This document shows, piece after piece, positions 25,654 to 34,263 of a stretch of DNA of 64,000 nt (position 1 is the first letter of the stretch; each line of letters starts with the position of its first letter). The notes under the pieces are model-generated. The model was given only the letters and a program-made list of their open reading frames with translations. It was not told the origin of the DNA and ran no database searches. The translations under genes and the position numbers were made by a program. Source of the DNA: JAZRYE01 sp045600585 (lineage in GTDB: Bacteria > Bacillota_I > Bacilli_A > RFN20 > CAG-826); assembly GCA_045600585.1 (NCBI GenBank), contig JAZRYE010000036.1, positions 8,433-72,432 of the forward strand, read 5' to 3'.

Positions 25654-26222
25654 CAAATTTTATCTTTTCTCAAATCGATTAATGCTTCAATAAAGTGTTT
25701 CCTGGAGTCAGGATGAATATACAATTTATTGCCAAAGTATATTCTTCCACAGTCTTCAAAAAAATCATAATAAAAACCAAGAAAATGGTTTTTAAAAGAT
25801 TTTTTTCTATATTCATCTACAATTAATTCCCAATCATATGAAAAAATATTATGCTCTAAAACCTCGTCGGTCTTCAAGGCTTCATGTAATGTGCGAATAC
25901 TACCAGATGATAGATAATCAATCTTATTGCTAAAATATTTTAAAATATCTAATTTTTTAAGGTATTCAATAAAATTTTTCCATTCATAATTCTTACTATT
26001 TTTATACCATCTAAAGTATTCAGAAAAGAAATTGAAATTTTCAAAATCTTCTTCCGAATAGGCGGAAACATTTATCACCTCTCCATCATCATACGTTATC
26101 AAAAAGCGATGATCACAGCTCAAATAATGTTCGGCAATTGCGTAATCTATAAATTTCTTATTATTTTCTTTGCTTCCAATCACAAACAAGGTTTCAAATG
26201 AAGAAGGAAAGTTTAAAGCCAA
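25653..26222 (-). CDS. Uncharacterised 189-aa protein coupled to an RloB-like gene
   Basis: I do not recognise this protein. It is rich in Phe, Tyr, Lys and Asp, has no membrane segment or obvious catalytic motif, and opens with a strand-loop-helix (FETLFVIGSKENNKKFIDYAI) followed by HRFLITYDDGEVINVSAYS. The only possible start in frame is TTG 26222, with no visible Shine-Dalgarno, so the true N-terminus is uncertain. The one-base overlap with the RloB-like gene suggests the two act together, perhaps with this protein in the role the ATPase has in the first RloB-like locus. Confidence 0.6.
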   Translation of the reverse strand: MALNFPSSFETLFVIGSKENNKKFIDYAIAEHYLSCDHRFLITYDDGEVINVSAYSEEDFENFNFFSEYFRWYKNSKNYEWKNFIEYLKKLDILKYFSNKIDYLSSGSIRTLHEALKTDEVLEHNIFSYDWELIVDEYRKKSFKNHFLGFYYDFFEDCGRIYFGNKLYIHPDSRKHFIEALIDLRKDKI

Positions 26223-26258
26223 GTATTCATTTGATGAATAAAAGTATAATTCTTTTTG

Positions 26259-27920
26259 TCAATTTTTTGTAGGAATGCGAAACTGCTTAATAACAAGATT
26301 TTTTAATGTGCTAGGAAGTAATGGCATATTTCCTAAATCAGAATAGATTGTTATATTTTCAAAAAAGCTAGATAAGAAACATTCTTGGTCCGCTTCTTTA
26401 ATTGAATCTGGGAGGACTATATCAAATAATTTTTTACAATCGTAAAACACTTCCTTACCTATTTTTTTACAGTGCTTAGGCAATGCGACCTCAACCAGGT
26501 TTGAACATCCATCAAATAATCTGTCTGGAATGTTTTCAATATCATCAGGCAAAACAATTGATGTTAATGACTCACATCCATCAAAAGCACACTTACCTAT
26601 TTTTCTTATTGTGCTCGATAAGCGAATTTCTCTTAAAGAATAGCAATTTTTAAATGCATAATCTGGAATGATTGTATTCCCTTCCAATATTGAAATATGC
26701 TCTATAAGAGGATTGTTAATTTGATAGTTTGTTGCAATATTTTGGGTGAGAGAAATCGATTTAATCGCCTCGCCATTAACGAATGCCGCATTTTGAATTA
26801 TGTTGCTTTTTAAAAATTCTTCGTATTCCTCATGATTATTTAGAATGCAAAAAATAAATTCCCTTTTTAGAAAATGTTTCTTTGATAAAAGTTTTACTAT
26901 TTTTAAAAGATTATTATAATTATTTCCAATAGAATGTGTTGTATCCAATATAGTAATTTTCCCTCTCAAGTTATACCCAAATCTATTTATGCAATGATAA
27001 ATAACAGGCATATCAACATCGTAGGTATTACAAATTTTTAGTTCACTGACAATGTGAATCGATTTGCAGTTCCCTTTTAAAAACCTAATAACATTATCAA
27101 CATCTTCAATCCGAAAATTAATTGGTAAAAAAACATCCTTGTTTTTAAAGTATTCTTTTGGCTCTATTCCACATATGTAACATTTATCAAAATTACCAGA
27201 ACTCCAAAAGAAAGATTCATTATCCACATTAATTTTTAAAGACGAATAATTTTTAAGTTCACCAGCAACATTGGACACTTCAATAGGACTTTCTTTAAAT
27301 GCACTACTTGTTATTATTTTTAAAGAAGGCGGCAAAATAATGTTTTTTATTTTCTCTTTAAAGCAATACTCATCCACCCGCACAACATGATCCCATTCAT
27401 CACAGTAAGATACATAAAGTGATTCTTCTTTATAAGTTCCGGTGATTACAGTTACATCATTGGGAACAATCACTGTAGAATCTTCGTCAATATTGCACGT
27501 CAATCCAAAAAGAACTTTACATTCAAGATTAGATGAATATAGTTTCTTAATCTCTTTTTTTAATTCTACTACACCATCCAGACAATCAAGACGGGGATTA
27601 GTTTTTATAATAAAATATTTAGGATCTTTGACTGTTAAAATAGGAACATTCGCAACTGACTCAATAAAATTTTTTCTTGCAATTTCAATAGATGAAGAAG
27701 TGAAATTCGAATTAACAATATAATTTGCATAATTTTCAGCTTTTTCATTTACAAGAGACAAATTTTTTTGGGAATAATTCAATTCTATGCATGAAATTAG
27801 TAAATCGATTGCACTAGAAATTTTTGACATTCTACCATCATAGTCATCTTTAAAATTGCAAAACGGACAAAAACTATATTCTTCAGGATAAATTTTTCCA
27901 CACTTTTTGCACTTTATCAT
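26259..27920 (-). CDS. BspA-type leucine-rich repeat protein with an N-terminal zinc ribbon
   Basis: 553 aa from ATG 27920. The N-terminus MIKCKKCGKIYPEEYSFCPFC is a zinc ribbon with two Cys-x2-Cys pairs. The C-terminal half has LRR_5/BspA repeats with the recurring pattern I..YAFKNCYSLREIRLSSTIRKIG.CAFDGC, in four to five copies between about residues 420 and 540. There is no signal peptide, so unlike surface BspA proteins this one is cytoplasmic. Zinc ribbon plus LRR_5 combinations are common in gut Firmicutes, but their role is unknown. Confidence 0.85.
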   Translation of the reverse strand: MIKCKKCGKIYPEEYSFCPFCNFKDDYDGRMSKISSAIDLLISCIELNYSQKNLSLVNEKAENYANYIVNSNFTSSSIEIARKNFIESVANVPILTVKDPKYFIIKTNPRLDCLDGVVELKKEIKKLYSSNLECKVLFGLTCNIDEDSTVIVPNDVTVITGTYKEESLYVSYCDEWDHVVRVDEYCFKEKIKNIILPPSLKIITSSAFKESPIEVSNVAGELKNYSSLKINVDNESFFWSSGNFDKCYICGIEPKEYFKNKDVFLPINFRIEDVDNVIRFLKGNCKSIHIVSELKICNTYDVDMPVIYHCINRFGYNLRGKITILDTTHSIGNNYNNLLKIVKLLSKKHFLKREFIFCILNNHEEYEEFLKSNIIQNAAFVNGEAIKSISLTQNIATNYQINNPLIEHISILEGNTIIPDYAFKNCYSLREIRLSSTIRKIGKCAFDGCESLTSIVLPDDIENIPDRLFDGCSNLVEVALPKHCKKIGKEVFYDCKKLFDIVLPDSIKEADQECFLSSFFENITIYSDLGNMPLLPSTLKNLVIKQFRIPTKN

Positions 27921-27930
27921 ATACAAATTT

Positions 27931-27958
27931 ATTATAAAGAAAATATGTATAAATACAA
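27931..27958 (-). promoter_or_regulatory. Sigma-A-type promoter of the LRR gene, leaderless arrangement
   Basis: On the minus strand TTGTAT (27953-27958) and a perfect TATAAT (27931-27936) are 16 bp apart. The -10 box ends only 10 bp before the ATG at 27920, so transcription should start within about 4-5 nt of the start codon and leave no room for a Shine-Dalgarno site. The rest of the interval up to 28206 is plain AT-rich DNA in which I see nothing else. Confidence 0.6.
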
Positions 27959-28206
27959 TTGACTATATTAGATACAATCAGAATTTAATGAGGAAAGTAA
28001 AAGATTATTCTTTACAGTAGAAAACTGAAATGACAAGATTACCATTATCTTTTAAGTTCACTAATGAGATAATTAGTAGTCTCTTAATTTGATTACGGAT
28101 TCTTAATTTAATCTCAAGTGAAAAGTTGGAAAATTATTAATTTATCGCTTATTATTTTTAATATTTACATAATATATTAGTTAAAAGCTATAGAAACACT
28201 TTTAAA

Positions 28207-29523
28207 TCACAAATCAAAATCAATATATCTATTTTTAGACATTCCAATCTTTTTTATAGGATTCTTTAAATTATCATATATAGTTGCTCCGTCACAAATA
28301 TAATTATTTTTATACCAACTTAAGTGGCTAACATTTGCATGTCCATAAGTATTGTTTCCACATTGTGCAATTCCAATTGTAGTATTGCTTACGATTGTAT
28401 TAATAATATTAGTGTAACAATCTCGGCTATTTGGTGATGGATAATAACAACAATGATGAGGAATTAAAACAACCGTGTAATCAGTATTAAAAACGCCTTG
28501 TGGAAAATCGTGATACAGCGCATCGCCAGGTATCAAAATCCTATTCTTATTTGTCTCAATTATAGAAATAACTGAGTTTGCGTTAAGTATTGTAGATTGA
28601 TAATTGTCTTTAGAATTGTCTTGCTTTTCTTCGATACGTAAATAATTTGATAATCTATAAGGTGCATCATAAATATATATATTGCCGCTGCTAGACTTTC
28701 TAGTAGCAATAGAAAGCAAAAGCTGAAATAATTTGTATCCTTTTTTTGATTTTGGAGGTGTAGATGAAAACAACCATCTAATTGTAGGAGGCAATCGATT
28801 ATATTGTATTAAATTAATATGGTCACTATCAAAATGAGATATTATTATCGTTGTAGAATCATCTATATTTTTGATCATATCTTTTAATTGAACATTGTTT
28901 CTTTTTGTTTTTTCACACCCAAAATCAAAAACACAAGCAACTTTATAATCTATTCCGTTTTCATCAAAACTTAATATTGCAGAGCAATTAGCTTGCCCAA
29001 CATCAAAAACTCTATATTTTAATCTCAAATCTTCAATATTTGCGTATTTGTCATCCAACCTTGGTTCAAGTCTGTCGTATCTATTCTCTTCAGTTGGATA
29101 AACAATATTAAATAGATTGTCTATTATTTCCATGCTTTTATCCTTTTCGACTATGTGGCCGGAATCAAAAAATGTACATCCATAAAATAAGTCATTCAGT
29201 CGATTAACAAATTGTTCTAAATCTGGCTCGTTGGTTGAATTAATAAAAAGTAATTTTATTTGATCATAAAACGTCAATTTATTAATAGTTTTATCTGAGT
29301 TAAGCAATCTGTATAAGTCATCTATATTAACTTCTAATTCAGAATCTCTAATATCTGGGTAAAAATTATCTTGGTTTTTTAAATAACTTATAAAACTGTT
29401 ATATACAAAGTATGTCCTATGAATTTTAATTATATTATCAAATTCTAGTTCAAAATATAAAGATAACGCATTCCTTTTTCCAGAATAAAGTTTGTTAAAA
29501 ATAATTAGCATAATATTATACAT
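28207..29523 (-). CDS. MBL-fold metallohydrolase, ComEC-like type
   Basis: 438 aa. After 165 residues with no recognised domain comes a metallo-beta-lactamase fold: VFDVGQANCSAIL opening strand, metal motif ISHFDSDHI (near 225), ILIPGDALYHD with the metal-binding Asp, VLIPHHCC and YGHANVSHL. The DVGQ/SHFDSDH/GDA/PHHG series is that of ComEC-type and related phosphodiesterase-like hydrolases. MBL proteins of this kind occur beside phage-defence genes, but the partner here is not obvious. GGGGGT lies just before the ATG. Substrate unknown, possibly nucleic acid. Confidence 0.8.
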   Translation of the reverse strand: MYNIMLIIFNKLYSGKRNALSLYFELEFDNIIKIHRTYFVYNSFISYLKNQDNFYPDIRDSELEVNIDDLYRLLNSDKTINKLTFYDQIKLLFINSTNEPDLEQFVNRLNDLFYGCTFFDSGHIVEKDKSMEIIDNLFNIVYPTEENRYDRLEPRLDDKYANIEDLRLKYRVFDVGQANCSAILSFDENGIDYKVACVFDFGCEKTKRNNVQLKDMIKNIDDSTTIIISHFDSDHINLIQYNRLPPTIRWLFSSTPPKSKKGYKLFQLLLSIATRKSSSGNIYIYDAPYRLSNYLRIEEKQDNSKDNYQSTILNANSVISIIETNKNRILIPGDALYHDFPQGVFNTDYTVVLIPHHCCYYPSPNSRDCYTNIINTIVSNTTIGIAQCGNNTYGHANVSHLSWYKNNYICDGATIYDNLKNPIKKIGMSKNRYIDFDL

Positions 29524-29610
29524 ACCCCCTATTTTTTAATTATTCTACAGTTTTATTCAAAATACTTCCATGCATTAAAAATAGAATAATATATTCTCCC
29601 ACCATTTTTG

Positions 29611-29616
29611 TATAAT
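29611..29616 (+). promoter_or_regulatory. Consensus -10 box 8 bp before a start codon (leaderless gene)
   Basis: A perfect TATAAT ends 8 bp before the ATG of the 705-aa gene. If it is the real -10, the transcript begins at or next to the ATG. I see no -35 at the proper distance and no Shine-Dalgarno site. In such AT-rich DNA a chance match is possible. Confidence 0.45.
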
Positions 29617-29624
29617 TACTTTGT

Positions 29625-31742
29625 ATGTATCTTGAAGAAGAACTAGTTGATGAACTCGAAATAACAACACCAACGAAATGGCAGTTAGTTATTTTAAGAA
29701 ACTTTGGATTAGTCCCTACTACTTTTATTGCAAAAGTATTAAATACTAAAGAAAGTGTTATTAATAAAGAAGCAAAAAGATTAGGAATAGACTATATAAC
29801 TTATAATCCAACTTATTTAGATAAATCATATTTAACAATCATTAGAAATAACTGGAACTTATTACCATATAATCAATTACTAACTTTATTAAATAAAGAT
29901 GAAGAATGGCTTAATTACCAATTAAAGAATAATGACTTCTTAGGTGTTAAGTTAGGTAACTTCAAACCTAAATGTGAAGAAGTCATTTATTCTAAACTTG
30001 ATAAAAAAGACATTATAAAGACTAATAAAATTAGAAGAATTATTAATAAAGAAAAGATTACTAATTACTCTAAACCTTTTGACTTTAAGCCTATTGAAAT
30101 AAAAAGTAATAATTCAAATGGATTAAGAATTATTTATCCATATTCTTTATCCTGTGGAGATTTATTCTTAGAAGACAAAGATCTTATTAGTGATGAAGAA
30201 TTTAAAGTAATTAAATCTTCTGGTATTAATGCTTTATGGGTACATGGTTTATTAAGTGAGTTATCATTTAATAAATTCAAAAAGAATAATGATGATTTAT
30301 ATAAGGTAAGAAGAAATAATCTACAAAGGTTTATTAATAAAGCACGTGAATATGGTATCAAAATCTTTTTATATATCAATGAGCCACGTGCTTTATTAAT
30401 TGATGAAGTTAAAGATGAATATAAATATCTAATAGGGCGTAAGGTTGGTAATGAAGTAGCATTATGTTTCTCGTTTAAAGAAGTACAAGATTATTTATAT
30501 GAATCTATTAAAGATTTATTAACTAATGTGAATGACTTAGGTGGATTTATATCGATTACAGCAAGTGAGAATCTTACACATTGTAAGCATAAATTAGGAA
30601 GCGAATGTCCTTATTGTAAAGATATACCAGTTTATAAAACTACTTCCTTAATTAATAACATCATCCAAAAAGCAATTGATGATTCTAATAGCCAATCAAT
30701 ATTAATTGCTAATTTATGGGGATGGGCATCATATACAGGTTTTACAGATAAAGATGTGAGAAGCGGCATCAAACTATTAGATAAAAAAATAAATGTTCTA
30801 AGCGTCAGTGAGTTTGGTACACATATTAATAAAAATGGCGTTTATAAGGTTGAAGAATACTCAATATCAAAAGGTGAACCGTGTTTAGAAACAATATATA
30901 ACTTAAAATACGCATTTAAGAAGGGACACAAGGTCTTAGCCAAGATTCAAGTAAATAACTCATGGGAATGCTCAAGCGTGCCTTATTTGCCCGTTTTTGA
31001 ATTAATTATCAATCACATCAAAAAACTCCAGAAGCTTGGAGTTAATGATTATATGATGTCTTGGACATTAGGTGGCTATCCAAGCGTTAATGTTAACTTA
31101 GTATCTAATATAGATAATAACTTTGATTATGATAAATGGCTTAATAGCATATATGGTAATGACGCTGAACAAATTAAGACCGGGGTCCACTACTTATGTA
31201 AGGCACTTAAGTTATTACCTTATAGTCAAAGTTTGTTATATATGAGTCCATTACAAATAGGACCAACTAATTTGTTATATAAATCAAAAACAAATAGAGT
31301 TTCAACAATGGTCACATATCCATATGATGATATATCTAGTTGGTTAGGAAATTATGATAGAGATGCATTTGTATCATCAATGTCAAAATTAATTAAGATT
31401 TACAAAAAGGGTATAAAAGTATTATCCAAAATTGATTCGGCTAATTATTTAACTAATGAATTAATTAGAAATGCAAAAGCATATCTAATAAATATCGAAT
31501 CATTATTAAATCAATATCTATATATCGAAGCTAGAGATAAAGGGTCTAATGATTTAAATAAATATTTAATTAAAGAATATAAATTAACTAAAGAATTATA
31601 TTTATTAGTCTCTTCTGATTCTAAGATAGGTTTTGAAGCAAGTAATCAATATTACTACACTCAACATAACTTCTTAGAGAAAATAATCAATATAAAACAA
31701 TTAATGGGAATGATGGCTGATAACAATTGGAACATCGGGTAA
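29625..31742 (+). CDS. HTH-like N-terminus fused to a TIM-barrel glycosidase-like protein
   Basis: 705 aa, no signal peptide. Residues about 15-60 (TKWQLVILRNFGLVPTTFIA..L) and 70-105 (IIRNNWNLLPYNQLLTLLNK) look like two helix-turn-helix units. From about 160 it is barrel-like: INALWVHGLLSEL, GIKIFLYINEPRAL, GGFISITASENLTHC followed by Cys-Pro-x2-Cys (near 310-330), and a late DYMMSWTLGGYPS strand. The Ser-Glu-Asn-Leu-Thr plus Cys cluster recalls GH20-like hexosaminidase relatives, with Glu as the likely acid. Assignment to a named family is not possible by eye. Likely cytosolic action on a HexNAc glycan, or a sugar-sensing regulator. Confidence 0.75.
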   Translation: MYLEEELVDELEITTPTKWQLVILRNFGLVPTTFIAKVLNTKESVINKEAKRLGIDYITYNPTYLDKSYLTIIRNNWNLLPYNQLLTLLNKDEEWLNYQLKNNDFLGVKLGNFKPKCEEVIYSKLDKKDIIKTNKIRRIINKEKITNYSKPFDFKPIEIKSNNSNGLRIIYPYSLSCGDLFLEDKDLISDEEFKVIKSSGINALWVHGLLSELSFNKFKKNNDDLYKVRRNNLQRFINKAREYGIKIFLYINEPRALLIDEVKDEYKYLIGRKVGNEVALCFSFKEVQDYLYESIKDLLTNVNDLGGFISITASENLTHCKHKLGSECPYCKDIPVYKTTSLINNIIQKAIDDSNSQSILIANLWGWASYTGFTDKDVRSGIKLLDKKINVLSVSEFGTHINKNGVYKVEEYSISKGEPCLETIYNLKYAFKKGHKVLAKIQVNNSWECSSVPYLPVFELIINHIKKLQKLGVNDYMMSWTLGGYPSVNVNLVSNIDNNFDYDKWLNSIYGNDAEQIKTGVHYLCKALKLLPYSQSLLYMSPLQIGPTNLLYKSKTNRVSTMVTYPYDDISSWLGNYDRDAFVSSMSKLIKIYKKGIKVLSKIDSANYLTNELIRNAKAYLINIESLLNQYLYIEARDKGSNDLNKYLIKEYKLTKELYLLVSSDSKIGFEASNQYYYTQHNFLEKIINIKQLMGMMADNNWNIG

Positions 31743-31849
31743 AAACAATCATTTTTAGAATAGTCAGTGCGATAATTAATCGAAATTTCTGAAACAGCGT
31801 ATTCAGTATTGAACCAACCAAACAGCACATTCTCTAATGGCAAATTAAA

Positions 31850-32041
31850 TTATTTTTCTCTTTTTAAAAATAAGGTAATCGATTTCGTTGCTCCATATCC
31901 TTCGGCTTGAGGAACAGCATTTACAAGCTCCCAACCTTCTAGACCTAATTTGTTTAATTCTTCTTCGAAAACAGAAGGGTTAAACTTATTCATTGTAAAT
32001 CCTGATTTTAAAACATAATTAATCACTTTATATTCAAACAT
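31850..32041 (-). CDS. DUF4177-type small protein, copy 1
   Basis: 63 aa from ATG 32041. FEYKVINYVL followed by a spacer, then LNKLGLEGWELVNAVPQAEGYG and a final basic LFLKREK: the Gly-Trp-Glu-Leu-Val core is diagnostic of DUF4177. GAAAGG precedes the ATG. The start follows the stop of the AAA+ ATPase by one base, so they are coupled. A near-identical copy is at 39425-39616. DUF4177 function is unknown; its small beta-alpha fold suggests a binding module. Confidence 0.85.
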   Translation of the reverse strand: MFEYKVINYVLKSGFTMNKFNPSVFEEELNKLGLEGWELVNAVPQAEGYGATKSITLFLKREK

Positions 32042-32042
32042 A

Positions 32043-33866
32043 TTATTTAATGCCTTTCTCAAATAAACTTAATTGTTCAATATCTTCTTTTGAAACGGAG
32101 GATTTAATTGTAGGCTCAACTCTTTGAACATCATCCATTCCGATTGTTTGTTCCTCACCTTTAGATAAAGAGTCTTTAATAGCACTAATTTTTAGTTTTT
32201 CACAAAATTCTTTAATATCAGCGCCATTAAAACCATCAGTTATCTTTGCTAAGTAATCGAAATCCAAATCTTCCGCTAATGGTAGCCTAGAAAGTTGAAG
32301 CTCAAATAATTTCTTTCTTGCCAATTCATCTGGTAATGGAATGTAAATTTTTTCATCAAAACGACCAGGCCTTATAAAAGCAGAGTCAATTGCCCATGGT
32401 TTATTCGTTGCAGCAATAACCATAATGGTAGATTTTATCGATGAAGAACCGACTCCTTGCATTTCAGCTAGAATTTCAGGAACCAAATCATTGTTTCCAT
32501 TGTTAGAATCGTCAGTTCTTTTGGATCCAATTGCTTCAAACTCATCAAAAAAAATAATTGCTCGTTCAGCTTTTCTAGCTTTCGCAAATATTTGCTTAAT
32601 TTTTTGCTCAGATTCACCATACCATTTTGATTTAATATCTGAGCATTTAATAGGAATAAACAACGCATTAAGCTCGTTTGAAGCAGCTTCAGCAAACATT
32701 GTTTTGCCCGTTCCTGGAAGACCATATAAAAGAATTCCCCCACCAGCTTTCTTGCCGAATTTCTCAAAAAGATCAGGGTGCTCAAATGGTAAAATTACTT
32801 TATCCTTAAATGATTCTTTTGCATTTTCTAAACCAGCAATACTATCAAAAGTTACTTTCCCTTTTTTAGTTATTGGTGATTTTGTTATAGTCTTCTTTTC
32901 GTAACTGCCATCTTTTATTTTGTTAAAATCAAAATTAATAATTAAATCAACTAACTCTCTTTTAGTTGCAGATGAATATCCTTTAATTCCATTATCACGA
33001 CAATATTCTCTTAAACTTGACGCAGAAAACATTATTAATTTTTCTTCATCGTTAATATAATCATCTACATTTTCACATGTAGGATCAAAACCCTCTTCAA
33101 CTGTATTTTTAACCATGTTAAACGATCTATCAGTTTTCGATGCATCAACACTAAAAGATGCCTCTTCAATAATAAATTTAGTCAAATGAGCAAGTAGAAC
33201 AGCTATAGCGAATGCTACGAAGCCACAAACCACGATTAAAATTGGAACCCAGTTAGAAGAAATAGTTCCCCATATAGCAATAGCCAAAATAGGTAACATA
33301 GATCCAAAAACATACAAATGTTCTACTATGAATTCACCAATATCAGCCAATTCCAAATCCTCAATGATCATAATAATTATGTAAGCCAGAATTAAAACTG
33401 AAGAAACAATAATCGTCGCAATCCACCAAGGTTTATATGTGTGCCAAACATTTAAATAATCACAATACCAGTTTTTATAGACAATTTTATTTATTTGCCC
33501 ATCAGCATAAAAATAGCAATTAATATTGAGCTCTTTTCCATTTTTTATAGCCATATCATATTTAAGCTCTTTTGTCTCTATCAAAGTATCATTGAAATAA
33601 TAATCAAAAGTTACATGAACCTTAGAAATTGAATAGATAGTATTATTTGTAATATAAGATGCCCATCTAACTAGCGTTTTGTCTTCTTGAGCATCATAAG
33701 TGCATGAATATGTCAAATTACTGCCAATTCCTAAATATGATTCAGATTTTTGGGCAGACTGACATGCAGAAACGTTAAAAATCGACAAACAAAAAAACAA
33801 ACCTAGCAAAATCTTTTTAAAGAAATCGCAAATTTTATTGTTTGCTATTAAGCCATGGCTATTCAT
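32043..33866 (-). CDS. Membrane-anchored AAA+ ATPase, FtsH/VCP-like without protease domain
   Basis: 607 aa. A signal/anchor ends VSAC (Cys35, possible lipobox), an extracytoplasmic beta domain follows (about 40-140), then three hydrophobic helices (about 145-168, 180-203, 208-230). In the cytosol comes a SAP/HeH-like helical hairpin (about 283-315), then the AAA+ module: Walker A GLPGTGKT (near 385), Walker B IIFFDEFEAI, sensor 1 ATNKP, arginine-finger region RPGRFDEK. No HExxH metalloprotease motif is present, so it is not FtsH. It is coupled to a DUF4177 gene. Possibly a membrane unfoldase, or a sensor in a defence module. No Shine-Dalgarno is visible at the start. Confidence 0.85.
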   Translation of the reverse strand: MNSHGLIANNKICDFFKKILLGLFFCLSIFNVSACQSAQKSESYLGIGSNLTYSCTYDAQEDKTLVRWASYITNNTIYSISKVHVTFDYYFNDTLIETKELKYDMAIKNGKELNINCYFYADGQINKIVYKNWYCDYLNVWHTYKPWWIATIIVSSVLILAYIIIMIIEDLELADIGEFIVEHLYVFGSMLPILAIAIWGTISSNWVPILIVVCGFVAFAIAVLLAHLTKFIIEEASFSVDASKTDRSFNMVKNTVEEGFDPTCENVDDYINDEEKLIMFSASSLREYCRDNGIKGYSSATKRELVDLIINFDFNKIKDGSYEKKTITKSPITKKGKVTFDSIAGLENAKESFKDKVILPFEHPDLFEKFGKKAGGGILLYGLPGTGKTMFAEAASNELNALFIPIKCSDIKSKWYGESEQKIKQIFAKARKAERAIIFFDEFEAIGSKRTDDSNNGNNDLVPEILAEMQGVGSSSIKSTIMVIAATNKPWAIDSAFIRPGRFDEKIYIPLPDELARKKLFELQLSRLPLAEDLDFDYLAKITDGFNGADIKEFCEKLKISAIKDSLSKGEEQTIGMDDVQRVEPTIKSSVSKEDIEQLSLFEKGIK

Positions 33867-34263
33867 AAAGCTTTAATTATCATAACATATTATTAAACTA
33901 GTAACATAGGCAATAATTAATCAATAATTTTTTAACGCCAATAATATTTTAATAAAACCCTAATGACTTATTTATTCGTGAATTCGCAATATAAACACTT
34001 TGAATAAATCACTTTATTTATAAATAAAGGGGTAAAAAAACAGCCAAAACGAGCCTTCACTGACCCAACACTCGCTTATTTAATGAACGAGCTAGGTTGT
34101 ACCAAGAGCTTCCGATATTTAAATCTATATATGATATTCAATTAATGATTGCTTTTCTTATTTGCGAATAAAGAATATGTGTAGTTGCATGCTCATCAAA
34201 CAGCCTCATATATTCTATAAGCGTTAAACCTTTTCGCTATAAACATATCTAATAAAATTAATT
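33867..34263. other. Gene-free interval with an 18-bp perfect palindrome
   Basis: These 397 bp lie upstream of the AAA+ gene and beyond the end of the iron-importer operon. I see no reading frame worth calling and no GC-rich terminator. The one clear structure is CTTTATTTATAAATAAAG at 34012-34029, a perfect 18-bp palindrome, which could be a protein-binding site. The AAA+ gene promoter should be in the first 100 bp or so, but I cannot pick it out. Confidence 0.5.

Noticed and set aside
32425..32904. A 159-codon plus-strand frame opposite the AAA+ gene
   Set aside because: It is antisense to the conserved Walker motifs of a clear AAA+ protein, its residue composition is that of a shadow frame, and it has no ribosome site.
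32043..33866. ftsH
   Set aside because: AAA+ and TM features match, but the zinc protease motif HExxH and the whole M41 domain are absent.
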